From IMG/VR virus record IMGVR_UViG_3300020179_002092, positions 1-64,000 of that record: 64,000 bases of DNA, one strand, 5' to 3'. The translations under genes were made by a program, and so were the position numbers. The notes below the pieces were generated by a model, which saw only the letters and a list, made by a program, of their open reading frames with translations, was not told the DNA's origin and made no database searches. Shown here piece after piece: positions 14,247 through 23,713 of this stretch. The DNA comes from a virus. Within the stretch, counting starts at the first letter, position 1. Every line of letters begins with the position of its first letter.

Positions 14247-14991
14247 AAAAACAAAAAAATGGTCAGAAGAAACAGTAGATCAATTAATGAAACTTGTTGG
14301 TAAACAACGTCCAGTTGCTGCTGAAACAGTTTTGCACGCTGCTAAATCTTTAGGCGAAGATTTTACACCTAGAAGTGTAGCCAGTAAACTACGTCAACTA
14401 GAAGTAGAAGTTGCTAGCATGGCAAAAGAAAAAACTAGTGCTTTTAGTGAAGATGAAAGTGCTGAGCTTGCTGAATTTGTTGTACAAAATGCAGGAAAAC
14501 TTACCTATAAACAAATTGCTGAACAATTTATGAACAGCAAATTTACTGCTAAACAAATTCAAGGTAAACTTTTAGCTCTTGAACTTACTGCCAGTGTTAA
14601 ACCAGCAGAAAAAGTAGAAGTAGCACGTACTTATACTGATAGTGAAGAGCGCCAGTTTATTCAAATGGCCGAACGAGGCGCATTTATTGAAGATATTGCT
14701 ACGGCTTTAAATAAAACTGTAGCAAGTATTCGTGGCAAAGCACTTAGTCTTACTCGCAAAGGTCAAATTGCTAAGATTCCTGCGCAAAAGAATAGCTATG
14801 CCAAAGAAAATGTTGATCCAGTTACAGCACTAGGAGCAGAGATTCATAGGATGACAGTTGCACAAATTGCAGCTGCTGTTGATAAAACTGAGCGAGGTCT
14901 TAAAACCTTACTTACACGTCGGGGAATCAAAGTTGCTGATTATGATGGAGCAGCAAAACGTGCAAAAGCAGAAGCACGTCAAACAGCCTAA
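14239..14991 (+). CDS. Protein with three SANT/HTH-like repeats
   Basis: 250 residues with three similar helical units starting at aromatic or acidic motifs: KKWSEETVDQLMKLVG, SAFSEDESAELAEFVV and RTYTDSEERQFIQMAE. Each is followed by a putative recognition helix (TPRSVASKLRQL, TAKQIQGKLLALE, TVASIRGKALSLTR). A fourth helix-turn unit lies near the end (MTVAQIAAAVDKTERGLKTLL). This is the architecture of multi-repeat DNA-binding proteins. It overlaps the ligase gene by eight bases and is followed by a terminator. The target is unknown. Confidence 0.65.
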   Translation: MTEKTKKWSEETVDQLMKLVGKQRPVAAETVLHAAKSLGEDFTPRSVASKLRQLEVEVASMAKEKTSAFSEDESAELAEFVVQNAGKLTYKQIAEQFMNSKFTAKQIQGKLLALELTASVKPAEKVEVARTYTDSEERQFIQMAERGAFIEDIATALNKTVASIRGKALSLTRKGQIAKIPAQKNSYAKENVDPVTALGAEIHRMTVAQIAAAVDKTERGLKTLLTRRGIKVADYDGAAKRAKAEARQTA

Positions 14992-15011
14992 TTAAAAAAT
15001 AACAAAACCCG

Positions 15012-15052
15012 AAGGCTGGGAGAATTAAAAACCTCCCAGCCTTTTCTTCTTT
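15012..15052 (+). terminator. Intrinsic terminator
   Basis: GGCTGGGAG (15014-15022) and CTCCCAGCC (15033-15041), extended by A-T pairs, enclose a 10-base A-rich loop and are followed by a T-rich run. It ends the ligase/SANT unit. Confidence 0.9.
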
Positions 15053-15064
15053 TAGAGCATATAG

Positions 15065-15364
15065 ATGAAGGTTACAATAACATATCATGATAATGAAAGT
15101 TTTACTGTTGAAGAAATAGTAAAACAAGCTACACATAATTATGGTCGCACAGCCCAAGTCGAAATAATGCCTGAGTCAACGTTAGCTTATGATCATATTT
15201 ATTTTGGATTGCAACAACTTATAACACACGAACAATTAAGCATATTATTTGAAGAAAACAATAAGTATCAACAAGACATTAGAAAATTACGAGAAGAAGT
15301 AATTTACAAAATAACAGAAATTATAGATCAAGTTATTATCGACAATGAATCGAAAGTAGGTTAA
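15065..15364 (+). CDS. Hypothetical protein (99 aa)
   Basis: The product starts MKVTITYHDNESFTVEEIVK and has a predicted coiled-coil-like second half (EENNKYQQDIRKLREEVIYK). It sits two bases upstream of the helicase gene and is probably co-transcribed with the replisome genes. There is no separate promoter in the short gap after the terminator. Confidence 0.65.
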   Translation: MKVTITYHDNESFTVEEIVKQATHNYGRTAQVEIMPESTLAYDHIYFGLQQLITHEQLSILFEENNKYQQDIRKLREEVIYKITEIIDQVIIDNESKVG

Positions 15365-15366
15365 TT

Positions 15367-16746
15367 TTGGACACAAGCGCAGTAGTCTTAAATAAACTAC
15401 TAGCAGAGCAAAACCTAGAATTATGGGCTCGCCTTAAGCTAGTATTCTTAGACCCTGCCTATAGCTCTCTTTATACTGCTATTAATAAGCATTATGAAAA
15501 GTATCATCAAGTACCTAGTTTTGATGATCTTTCTGTAACATTAAGGGAGGGGCCTGCGTCTAAAACGTTAGCAACTCTTCGTCTAACAGAAGTTCCTGAT
15601 GTTTCAGCAGAAATAGCACTTGATGCATTAATAGATCAATATACACAAAATGAAACAGTAAAATTATTAGATAAATTCGTAGACAAACTACCTCTTTATG
15701 ATAGCAATGAAATAAAAGAAAATTTATCTACTATAGTAATGACTATAGAAGAAAAAACACATACTAGTGAAAAAGTATTTAACATGGCTAATATCATGTT
15801 ATTTCGTCATCCTGATGATTTGGAGAAAGAACGTGTTTATTTAGGACTTAATAATACTTTTGATGCTGTTCTTGGTGGTGTAGCTAGACAAGAGCTTATA
15901 CTTATCGGAGGGAAGAGAGGTAGTGGCAAGAGTATTACTAGTAGCAACATTTTTATTAATCAGTATGAGAATGGGAATAGCTCAATATACTTCTCTATAG
16001 AAATGACTGCTTATGAAGTTATGGAAAGAAATTTGTCTATACTAACAGGTGTTAGTTTACAGCGATTAAAACAAAATAAGCTAACAGACGAGGAAGTACT
16101 AAGATTAGTAAAATGTAGAGCTAATATGTTTCAAGATTCAGATCAATTAGTATTAGATTTTATGCGTCATCGCGACAGATATAAGTTTGAAGAAAATTTA
16201 GTGCGAAATCATGAGTTAAATCAAGATAATCAAATGATTATTGTTGACGATAGAGATTTGACTATTAGCAGTATTGACTTACATATAGGAAAAGCTAAAG
16301 CAAAATTTGGTGATCGGCTACAAGTTGTAGTAGTAGATTATTTAAATCAAATAGTGCAAGAAGGCAGCGATATGTATGACTGGAAACCACAAGTTGAAGT
16401 ATCAAAAAAATTAAAGAATCTAGCAAGAAAATATGAAATAGTATTAGTAAGTCCTTATCAAATTGATGCAACTGGAGAAGCACGGTTTGCTAAAGGTATT
16501 TTAGATGCTGCAGATATTGCACTAGTAATGGAAGCTCATGATAAAAGTAGTGAAGCTATTAGTTTTGAGACTACTAAAATTCGTGGTGGAAAAGAGATGA
16601 AATTTACTAGTCCTATTGATTGGGAAACACTAAAAATTAGTCCGCAAAGTATAGATAAACCACAAGAAAAAGAAACTATTAAAAAAACTGGAAAGAAAAA
16701 TTTAAAACAAGATGACAGCACAGCAGATTTACCTTGGAATGCTTAA
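15367..16746 (+). CDS. DnaB-like replicative DNA helicase
   Basis: 459 residues with a TTG start at 15367. The C-terminal RecA-like motor has a Walker A motif GGKRGSGKS at 181-189, the downstream IYFSIEMTAYEVMER stretch typical of DnaB H1a, and Walker B-like VVVVDYLNQI. SPYQIDATGEARFA and FETTKIRGG follow, matching the helicase H3/H4 region. The N-terminal 140 residues are a reduced primase-interaction domain. It would unwind DNA at the fork as a hexamer. The primase gene starts directly after its stop and the polymerase follows, forming a replisome operon. Confidence 0.92.
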   Translation: MDTSAVVLNKLLAEQNLELWARLKLVFLDPAYSSLYTAINKHYEKYHQVPSFDDLSVTLREGPASKTLATLRLTEVPDVSAEIALDALIDQYTQNETVKLLDKFVDKLPLYDSNEIKENLSTIVMTIEEKTHTSEKVFNMANIMLFRHPDDLEKERVYLGLNNTFDAVLGGVARQELILIGGKRGSGKSITSSNIFINQYENGNSSIYFSIEMTAYEVMERNLSILTGVSLQRLKQNKLTDEEVLRLVKCRANMFQDSDQLVLDFMRHRDRYKFEENLVRNHELNQDNQMIIVDDRDLTISSIDLHIGKAKAKFGDRLQVVVVDYLNQIVQEGSDMYDWKPQVEVSKKLKNLARKYEIVLVSPYQIDATGEARFAKGILDAADIALVMEAHDKSSEAISFETTKIRGGKEMKFTSPIDWETLKISPQSIDKPQEKETIKKTGKKNLKQDDSTADLPWNA

Positions 16747-17595
16747 ATGACAGATCCAGTACTACAATTATTACAAAAAAATGGATTAAACTATACAATA
16801 AGTGGCAGAGATTACTTAGTAAAATGTTTAAATCCAGATCATGAAGATACGCACCCTAGTTTTAGAATTGATAGAGTAAATGGTGCAGCACATTGTTTTA
16901 GTTGTGGATTTAAAACTAATATATTTAAATATTTTGGAGTATTTACTAATCCAGTTCCTCTTAGAGTAGCAAATCTTAAACGTAAATTAGAAACACTAAA
17001 AACAGTAGAAAGTTTAAGCTATCCTGCTGGTTATACACCTTGGACAAAACCATTTCGTGGTATTAGCATTCAAACACTTAAATATTTTAATGCGTTCTAT
17101 ACTAATCAAGTAGAAAAACTACAAGATAGAATTGTATTTCCTATTAGTGATGTAACTAATCAAATAAAAGTATTTGTTGGTAGACATACACTAAGTAATG
17201 TAAATCCAAGATATATAAATTATCCTAATGGTGTTCAATTACCCCTATTTCCAAGCTATTTAAAACAATCTAATCGCAGCATAGTTTTAGTAGAAGGAAT
17301 ATTTGACATGTTAAATCTATACGACAAGGGCATGAAAAATGTGATTTGTTGCTTTGGTACTAACACACTACAAAATAACGTAAGTGAAAAGTTGCTGCCA
17401 TTTAAAGCGCAAGGAGTTACAAATGTGTACATATTGTTTGATGGCGATGAAGCAGGCGAAAAAGCTGCTAAACAATTAAAGCCATTACTAGAAAAAGATG
17501 AATTCATTGTAGAGATATTAAAACTGCCAGACGGAGTTGATCCTGGCGAATTAGATCAAATAGATGTACAAAGTATAAAAGAGTATATTCAATGA
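16747..17595 (+). CDS. DNA primase (CHC2 zinc finger + TOPRIM)
   Basis: 282 residues, a compact DnaG-type primase. The zinc site is C27, H32, C50 and C53 within CLNPDHEDTHPSFR and AAHCFSCGF. The TOPRIM part shows IVLVEGIFDMLNL and the acidic motif YILFDGDEAGEKAAK. It makes RNA primers for lagging-strand synthesis. No separate helicase-binding C-terminal domain is visible, so contact with the DnaB-like protein may use another surface. It overlaps the polymerase gene by four bases. Confidence 0.92.
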   Translation: MTDPVLQLLQKNGLNYTISGRDYLVKCLNPDHEDTHPSFRIDRVNGAAHCFSCGFKTNIFKYFGVFTNPVPLRVANLKRKLETLKTVESLSYPAGYTPWTKPFRGISIQTLKYFNAFYTNQVEKLQDRIVFPISDVTNQIKVFVGRHTLSNVNPRYINYPNGVQLPLFPSYLKQSNRSIVLVEGIFDMLNLYDKGMKNVICCFGTNTLQNNVSEKLLPFKAQGVTNVYILFDGDEAGEKAAKQLKPLLEKDEFIVEILKLPDGVDPGELDQIDVQSIKEYIQ

Positions 17596-19871
17596 AAATT
17601 GCCTTAATTGACAAAGCACCTAATCGCACAAAATATAGTGATTATTTTGAGTTTGATTTTGAACACTTTCACATGAGTTCAAAGCCTATTACAAAATTGC
17701 TGAAAAAAGATGTAGACCTAGATATTGATACTAACTTATATGACTTAGTGATACTAGTAGGTGCTGAAGCGGCTAAAGAATATGCTAAAATTACTAGTGT
17801 AACTAACTATGCAGGTCAAGTAATAAATGAAAAGTTTATACCTATCAGCAATCCTGCTATGTTAGCATTTAAGCCAGAAGGTAAACCGGATTTTGAGCGT
17901 GCAGTAGATAAAATACACAAATATGTTCGTGGTGAAGTTACTGGACTTAAAACTGGCGATTTTTGTGGTATTGGTAATGAAGAACAAGCTAGAGCTTTCT
18001 TTCAAGAAGTTTTAGATAACGCACAGGGTGTAGTAGCTATGGATACAGAAACAACTGGCCTATACCCTAGAGATGGTTATGTACTCGGCATTAGTATTAG
18101 TTATAAGCCAAATCATGGCAGATATATTAGCTGTGATTGTATTGGTGAAAATACATTTCAATTATTGCGTGAAATTTGTAGTCGTTTTACAATAGTTTTC
18201 CATAACATGAAATTTGACTATAAAATGCTTAAATATCATCTCGATTTAGAATTTGATCGTAGTAAAGTACATGATACTATGGTCATGCACTATGTATTAG
18301 ATGAAACAGATGGTCATGGCTTAAAAGATTTAGCACTAAAGTACACAGACTATGGTGACTATGACGCTAAACTGGATGAATTTAAGAAAGATTATTGCCG
18401 TCAACATCATATTCTCAACGAAAATTTTACCTACGACTTAATACCATTTGACATTATCAGTGAATATGCATCGATAGACACAGCAGTTACACTAGAATTA
18501 TTTAACAAGTTCTGGCCTATCATACAAAAAAATGGTAATCTATACAAAGTTTACACACAAATCTTAATTCCAGGTACCTTATTCTTAATGGACATGGAAG
18601 AAGTAGGTATTCCTATTAGTCGTGAACGTATGCAATTAGCGGACGAGTATCTAAGTACAAAGATTGAAGAAGCTAAACAGCATATTTACACTTTTGATCA
18701 AGTAAAATTATTTGAAAAGAATGAAAATAAAACGTTTAATCCTAATAGTGTTATGCAGCTACGCTCAATACTATTTGATTATGTAGGATTAACACCAACT
18801 GGTAAAAAAACTGGCACAGGAGCTATTAGTACCGATGCAGAAGTACTAGAACAGCTAAGTGAAGAACACGAGCTTCCTAAGGCTATCTTACAAGTACGTA
18901 AATTATCAAAGATTCAAAACACATATATTCATAAGATACTTCCTGAGCTTGATAAAGACGATAGGATTCGCACTAATTTTAATCTTATTTTTACCACTAG
19001 TGGTCGTCTATCTAGTAGTGGTAAATTTAATGCACAGCAGATACCTAGAGACGACCCAATAATTAAAGGTTGTATCAAAGCTCCAATAGGTTATAAAATT
19101 GTTTCGCAAGATTTGAGAACTGCTGAAATGTACTATGCCGCGGTGCTGTCAAAAGATAAGAATTTGCAAAAGGTATTTACTGACGATGCTGATTTTCACA
19201 GTAGTATTGCTAAAATGGTATTTGACTTACCTTGTGATGTAGAGCAGGTAAAGAAAATTTATCCAGATATGCGTCAAAGTGCTAAAGCAATTTCATTTGG
19301 TATTTTATATGGTAGTGGAGCTGATAAAGTCAGTGTTACTGTTACGAAAGCTACAGGACAGCACTACCCTGTAGATCGTGCTCGTGATGATATTAAGCAG
19401 TACTTTACAACTTTTAAAAAATTAAAGCAGTGGCTAGACACTCGCAAGGAGTTTATTCAACAAAATGGATATACTTACTCGTTTTTTGGCCGAAAAAGAC
19501 GGCTTCCTAACGTATTCAGCAGTGACAAAGGAATCGCAGCCCACGAAGTACGAAGTGGAATTAATTCAGAAATCCAATCGCTGGCAAGTGACGTTAACTT
19601 ACTCGGAGCTATTGGAACTGCTAGAGAAATTATCGAGCGTAGACTTGACGCAAGAATCTTCATGCTTGTACATGACTCAATCGTGGCATTGGTTAAGACC
19701 GAGCACGTAGAACAGTATTGCGAAATATTGCGTAGTAATACTCAATATGACTGGGGCTGTAACATTCCCGGATTTCCTATTGGTGTAGACCAAGACATTG
19801 GCGATGATTATAGCTTTGGGCATTTTGAAGAAATTTATGCAGTTAGACAAAATAACTTGGCCCGTATTTAA
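17592..19871 (+). CDS. Family A DNA polymerase with 3'-5' exonuclease
   Basis: 759 residues. The exonuclease domain has D151 and E153 in AMDTETTGLYPRDG. Polymerase motif A is D507-L-R-T-A-E512. Motif B is R561-x3-K565-x3-F569-x3-Y573-G, with Phe at the position equivalent to E. coli Pol I residue 762. Motif C is H694-D695-S696. The usual Glu after the motif C Asp is replaced by Ser. No 5'-3' exonuclease domain is present. That activity is encoded separately at 29120. This is the phage replicative polymerase, in an operon with helicase and primase. Confidence 0.95.
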   Translation: MKIALIDKAPNRTKYSDYFEFDFEHFHMSSKPITKLLKKDVDLDIDTNLYDLVILVGAEAAKEYAKITSVTNYAGQVINEKFIPISNPAMLAFKPEGKPDFERAVDKIHKYVRGEVTGLKTGDFCGIGNEEQARAFFQEVLDNAQGVVAMDTETTGLYPRDGYVLGISISYKPNHGRYISCDCIGENTFQLLREICSRFTIVFHNMKFDYKMLKYHLDLEFDRSKVHDTMVMHYVLDETDGHGLKDLALKYTDYGDYDAKLDEFKKDYCRQHHILNENFTYDLIPFDIISEYASIDTAVTLELFNKFWPIIQKNGNLYKVYTQILIPGTLFLMDMEEVGIPISRERMQLADEYLSTKIEEAKQHIYTFDQVKLFEKNENKTFNPNSVMQLRSILFDYVGLTPTGKKTGTGAISTDAEVLEQLSEEHELPKAILQVRKLSKIQNTYIHKILPELDKDDRIRTNFNLIFTTSGRLSSSGKFNAQQIPRDDPIIKGCIKAPIGYKIVSQDLRTAEMYYAAVLSKDKNLQKVFTDDADFHSSIAKMVFDLPCDVEQVKKIYPDMRQSAKAISFGILYGSGADKVSVTVTKATGQHYPVDRARDDIKQYFTTFKKLKQWLDTRKEFIQQNGYTYSFFGRKRRLPNVFSSDKGIAAHEVRSGINSEIQSLASDVNLLGAIGTAREIIERRLDARIFMLVHDSIVALVKTEHVEQYCEILRSNTQYDWGCNIPGFPIGVDQDIGDDYSFGHFEEIYAVRQNNLARI

Positions 19872-20361
19872 ATTAGGTAATAAACAACCCCAAGTAGAAA
19901 ATGGGGTTGTTTATTATCACACAGAATTACTCGACAGTGAAAAAAACGAGTTAATAAATACAATAAACATTGTAGACGATAAAACATTGCCACAAAAAAC
20001 ATTAGGTTTACGAAGATTAAGTATTAATAAAGATAATTTATATAAAATATCTACAGCAATATATACTCTGCAAGATTTAGTAAAAATAGCCACACCAAAA
20101 GTTTGGTTTATAGATAGCAGTGGAGCTATTTTTCAGTATAAAAAATCTGTGCGCGCTAAGCTGCAAATTTACAAGATTAAACAGGTTCTACCTGTTAGTG
20201 GAATAGGATGTGTACTAGAGGTTGAAGGTCTAGTAGAAAGATTTAAATCATTAACAGTACCAAATAATGAAAAATATGCGGCAATTTTACACTATAGTAA
20301 CAAAGTGTTATTCTACGGTTTATGTAGTGAAAAAATCAAATCAACTTGGAGATTAGTATGA
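19837..20361 (+). CDS. Hypothetical protein between polymerase and helicase
   Basis: 174 residues from the ATG at 19837, which overlaps the polymerase 3' end by 35 bases. The product is mixed alpha/beta (MQLDKITWPVFKLGNKQ, later TPKVWFIDSSGAIFQYKKS and a basic RAKLQIYKIKQV), with no catalytic motif that I can identify. It overlaps the next gene with ATGA. Its position suggests a replication accessory role, an inference only. Confidence 0.68.
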   Translation: MQLDKITWPVFKLGNKQPQVENGVVYYHTELLDSEKNELINTINIVDDKTLPQKTLGLRRLSINKDNLYKISTAIYTLQDLVKIATPKVWFIDSSGAIFQYKKSVRAKLQIYKIKQVLPVSGIGCVLEVEGLVERFKSLTVPNNEKYAAILHYSNKVLFYGLCSEKIKSTWRLV

Positions 20362-21650
20362 AAGCTATTATAAGTAATAGAATTTATATGGACAATCCAG
20401 GTAATGCTGCTACTAAATTTATAGCAAACACGTTAACTTATAAACTAGTAAAAAATACTGGATCTAAAAAATTTAATACAGTAGAAACCATAAAAAATTA
20501 TAGATTATTTAATGGCGGCATGATAAGTGTTCCACAGGGTCGCATAGACCTAATACCAGAAGAATATGAAATTATCGATAGACGTGTATACAATAATGTT
20601 CCTTTTCCTAAACCAAAATTTAACCTAAGACCAGAACAAGAAGAAATCTATAAACAAGCTAATGATACATGTTTTATTAATGCACTAGTAGGTTGGGGTA
20701 AAACATTTACTGCCTTACATATAGCTAGTAAGTGGCAACAAAAAACATTAATTGTAACTCATACTACGGCACTTCGAGATCAGTGGATAGACGAAATACA
20801 AACCTTATTTGGGGTAGTTCCTGGAATTATTGGTAGTGGAACATTTAATATTGATGATCACTGCATTGTAGTTGGAAATGTGCAAAGTATTGTAAAATAT
20901 TTAGAAAAAATAAATAAAGAATTTGGCACTATTATCTTAGATGAAGCACATCATTGTCCAGCAACCACTTTTAGTAAAACTATAGATAGTTTTCACAGTA
21001 GGTATAGATTGGCACTAAGTGGAACATTGACTAGAAAAGATGGAAAACATGTAGTATTCCAAGATTATTTTGGTAATGTAGTATATAAACCACCACAAAG
21101 TAATACTATTAATCCACAAGTACATTTAATTAAAAGTAATATAGTATTAAATCCCAAAGCTAGTTGGGTTGAAAAAATAAATGAATTAACACAAAATAAT
21201 GATTACAGAAAATTTATTAGCGTTTTAGCTAAATATCACATTAATAATGGGCATAGTGTACTAATAGTAGCAGATAGGGTAGAATTTCTAGAAAAGGTAA
21301 AGGAATATGTTGGCGAAACATGTTTGTTGGTTACTGGCGACACCTCAGCAGAAGAAAGACAGCTTGCAAAAGAACAAATCCTTAACAAAACAAAAATGTG
21401 CATTGCTGGCAGCAGACAGATATTTAGTGAAGGAATCTCCATTAATATCTTAAGTTGTGTAATACTAGCAGTGCCAATGAGTAATGATAGCTTACTGGAA
21501 CAAATTGTAGGCAGAATTATGCGAGAATATCCAGATAAATTAAATCCTATAGTAGTAGATGTGCAATTTAGCGGTTGGTTAGATAAAAAACAAAATAATG
21601 ACAGATTAGGGCTATACCTTAAGAAAGGCTGGGAAATCATAACGGTATAG
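20358..21650 (+). CDS. SF2 DNA helicase (UvsW-like)
   Basis: 430 residues from the ATG at 20358. Walker A is ALVGWGKTFTALHIA (GKT at 114-116), the DEAH box is IILDEAHHCPA (195-198), motif III is LSGTLTRKDGK, and motif VI is EQIVGRIMREYPDK. The domain order matches UvsW/RadD-type superfamily 2 helicases. In T4, UvsW remodels branched DNA and regresses forks. A start upstream at 20346 would lack a ribosome binding site. It is coupled by an ATGA overlap to the preceding gene. Confidence 0.9.
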   Translation: MKAIISNRIYMDNPGNAATKFIANTLTYKLVKNTGSKKFNTVETIKNYRLFNGGMISVPQGRIDLIPEEYEIIDRRVYNNVPFPKPKFNLRPEQEEIYKQANDTCFINALVGWGKTFTALHIASKWQQKTLIVTHTTALRDQWIDEIQTLFGVVPGIIGSGTFNIDDHCIVVGNVQSIVKYLEKINKEFGTIILDEAHHCPATTFSKTIDSFHSRYRLALSGTLTRKDGKHVVFQDYFGNVVYKPPQSNTINPQVHLIKSNIVLNPKASWVEKINELTQNNDYRKFISVLAKYHINNGHSVLIVADRVEFLEKVKEYVGETCLLVTGDTSAEERQLAKEQILNKTKMCIAGSRQIFSEGISINILSCVILAVPMSNDSLLEQIVGRIMREYPDKLNPIVVDVQFSGWLDKKQNNDRLGLYLKKGWEIITV

Positions 21651-21660
21651 AATTTTTAAC

Positions 21661-21689
21661 TTGTAGTATTTAATTTGCTGTGTTATAAT
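21661..21689 (+). promoter_or_regulatory. Sigma70-type promoter, leaderless
   Basis: TTGTAG at 21661-21666 and TATAAT at 21684-21689 with a 17-bp spacer. The next gene's ATG is at 21695, about where transcription should start. Confidence 0.75.
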
Positions 21690-21694
21690 ATATA

Positions 21695-22051
21695 ATGGTC
21701 GAAAGAAAAGTATATAGATTTGATTTACAAAAAGCTAAAATTTTAAGTAAACATAATCCAATAAAAATGTTAAATATATTATATAAACACTACAAAAGAA
21801 ATGACATTAAATTAAATGGATTAAGTTTTTTAAAAAATGCTAAAGATTTTTTCCTAGACAAAAATGTAGATATATTATATAGAGCGCAATATATAGACTT
21901 AGCAGGACGTAGAAGTTATCAACAATACAAAGACTTAAATTACACATATTTAGACTTAACTTACTATCCTGATATAAATATAAATGCAATAACCTACAAT
22001 ACATTATTAATAATCAAAAACAACAAAATTTATTTTAAATACGAGGAATAA
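21695..22051 (+). CDS. Hypothetical Tyr/Lys-rich protein (118 aa)
   Basis: A basic, Tyr- and Asn-rich protein starting MVERKVYRFDLQKAKILSKH and ending in a beta-rich stretch. The ATG lies five bases after a -10 box, suggesting a leaderless transcript. The next in-frame Met is residue 25, so a later start would remove much of the N-terminal helix. It is followed immediately by the SSB-like gene. Family not recognised. Confidence 0.62.
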   Translation: MVERKVYRFDLQKAKILSKHNPIKMLNILYKHYKRNDIKLNGLSFLKNAKDFFLDKNVDILYRAQYIDLAGRRSYQQYKDLNYTYLDLTYYPDININAITYNTLLIIKNNKIYFKYEE

Positions 22052-22690
22052 ATGGCACTAACTTTTAAACAAACAAAAGGTAAAGCAGTAACAAATAAAG
22101 TAGAAACTTATGAATATAAAGATGGTGAAAATACAGTACGATTAGTTGGTGGTATTCTTCCTCGATATATTTATTGGATTAAAGGTACAAACAACAAAGA
22201 TATTCCTATTGAATGTCTAGCCTTTAGCCGTGATAAAGAAAAATTTGACAATTTAGAAAAAGATCCTGTACCTGAGTATTATCCTGATCTAAAATGCAGT
22301 TGGAGTTATTCTATTAATTGTATAGATCCGAAAGACGGAAAAGTTAAAGCACTTAACCTTAAAAAGAAATTGTTTGAGCAGATTCTTACTGCTGCAGAAG
22401 ATTTAGGTGATCCTACTGACTATGATACAGGCTGGGATGTAGTATTTAAACGTGTTAAAACTGGTCCACTTACTTTTAATGTCGAATATACACTACAAGT
22501 ATTACGTTGCAAGCCTCGCGCTCTTACACCGGCAGAAAGAGCTGCTGCAGATAGTGCACAGAGTATTGATGAAAAATTTCCAAGACCTACACCAGAAGAA
22601 ATAAAAGCTTTGCTAGAAAAATTAAGTAATCAACAAGACGAAGAAGAAACTACAGATAACGAACAAGAAGCAATTAAAGAATTAGGTTAA
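22052..22690 (+). CDS. Single-stranded DNA-binding protein
   Basis: 212 residues. The N-terminal part contains GENTVRLVGGILPRYIYWIKG, typical of OB-fold SSB-like proteins of phages, and the middle is rich in aromatic and basic residues (CSWSYSINC, NLKKKLFEQI). The C-terminal tail is acidic (QQDEEETTDNEQEAIKELG), as in gp32-type proteins, where it contacts replication partners. No zinc motif is seen. It would protect single-stranded DNA at forks. A terminator follows. Confidence 0.78.
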   Translation: MALTFKQTKGKAVTNKVETYEYKDGENTVRLVGGILPRYIYWIKGTNNKDIPIECLAFSRDKEKFDNLEKDPVPEYYPDLKCSWSYSINCIDPKDGKVKALNLKKKLFEQILTAAEDLGDPTDYDTGWDVVFKRVKTGPLTFNVEYTLQVLRCKPRALTPAERAAADSAQSIDEKFPRPTPEEIKALLEKLSNQQDEEETTDNEQEAIKELG

Positions 22691-22694
22691 TAAT

Positions 22695-22731
22695 AAGCCC
22701 AGTAACCTAAATTACTGGGCTATTTATTTTT
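22695..22731 (+). terminator. Intrinsic terminator
   Basis: AGCCCAGTAA (22696-22705) and TTACTGGGCT (22712-22721) pair across a 6-base loop, followed by ATTTATTTTT. It lies directly after the SSB-like gene. Confidence 0.88.
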
Positions 22732-22745
22732 AGGAAATGTTAAGT

Positions 22746-23705
22746 ATGCAAGTATTATTTACAGCAGATATTCATATAAAATTAGGTCAAAAAAATGTTC
22801 CTGTAGAGTGGGCTAAAAATAGATATGAATTACTGTGGCAACAATTAACACTACAACAAAAAAAAGCAGATGTATTTATTATAGGCGGAGATATTTTTGA
22901 TAAACTGCCTAGCATGGAAGAATTAGAAATTTATTTTGATATGATTAGTAATTGCAAGATAAATACATTAATTTATAGTGGTAATCATGAGGCAGTTAAA
23001 AAGTCTACAACTTTTCTAACCAATTTAGCTCGTGTAACCAACTTAATGAATAGAAAAGTAATAATTATAGACGATTACTATAGCGACTATGGAATAGAAT
23101 TTGTTCCTTACAATAAATTAAAAGATTTTGAACAAGCTAATCCATGGCCAGAAGGTGGTAATATATTATGTACTCACGTACGTGGTAGTATACCTCCACA
23201 TGTAACACCAGAAGTAAATTTAAATATATTTAAGCTTTGGAAGATTGTGCTAGCCGGTGATCTACATAGCTATGAAAATTCTCAGGCAAATATTTTATAT
23301 CCAGGTAGTCCAATTACTACTAGTTTTCACAGACAACCTGTAGACACAGGAGTTATTTTGCTAGATACTGAAACACTAGAGCACAAGTGGATAAAACTAG
23401 AACTACCGCAATTGATAAGAAAAACTGTTGGAGCAAATGACCCTAAACCGCCAACTGAGTATCATCATACAATTTATCAAGTTGAAGGTGATATGCAAGA
23501 ATTAGGACAGCTAGAAGATAGTGATTTAATTGATCGCAAGATAATCAAACGTACAACTGATGTGCAATTAATGCTAGAAAACGATATGAGTTTGATTGAA
23601 GAAGTAAGAGAATATTTAAGATATATACTTGAATTACCTGAAGAAACTATTGAACGCGCAGCACTAGAAGTTCAAAGTCAACTTGATAAGATTGAAAATG
23701 AGTGA
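22746..23705 (+). CDS. SbcD/gp47-like nuclease subunit
   Basis: 319 residues from the ATG at 22746. The metallophosphoesterase motifs are DIHIK (D8, H10), GGDIFD (48-53), SGNHEA (79-84) and, later, LAGDLHSYEN. These match the Mre11/SbcD/gp47 nuclease, which works with a Rad50-like partner encoded directly downstream in double-strand break processing and recombination-dependent replication. A start three codons earlier (22737) is possible, but it touches the AGGAA site, so the later ATG is better spaced. Confidence 0.9.
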   Translation: MQVLFTADIHIKLGQKNVPVEWAKNRYELLWQQLTLQQKKADVFIIGGDIFDKLPSMEELEIYFDMISNCKINTLIYSGNHEAVKKSTTFLTNLARVTNLMNRKVIIIDDYYSDYGIEFVPYNKLKDFEQANPWPEGGNILCTHVRGSIPPHVTPEVNLNIFKLWKIVLAGDLHSYENSQANILYPGSPITTSFHRQPVDTGVILLDTETLEHKWIKLELPQLIRKTVGANDPKPPTEYHHTIYQVEGDMQELGQLEDSDLIDRKIIKRTTDVQLMLENDMSLIEEVREYLRYILELPEETIERAALEVQSQLDKIENE

Positions 23706-23713
23706 GTTAAAAG

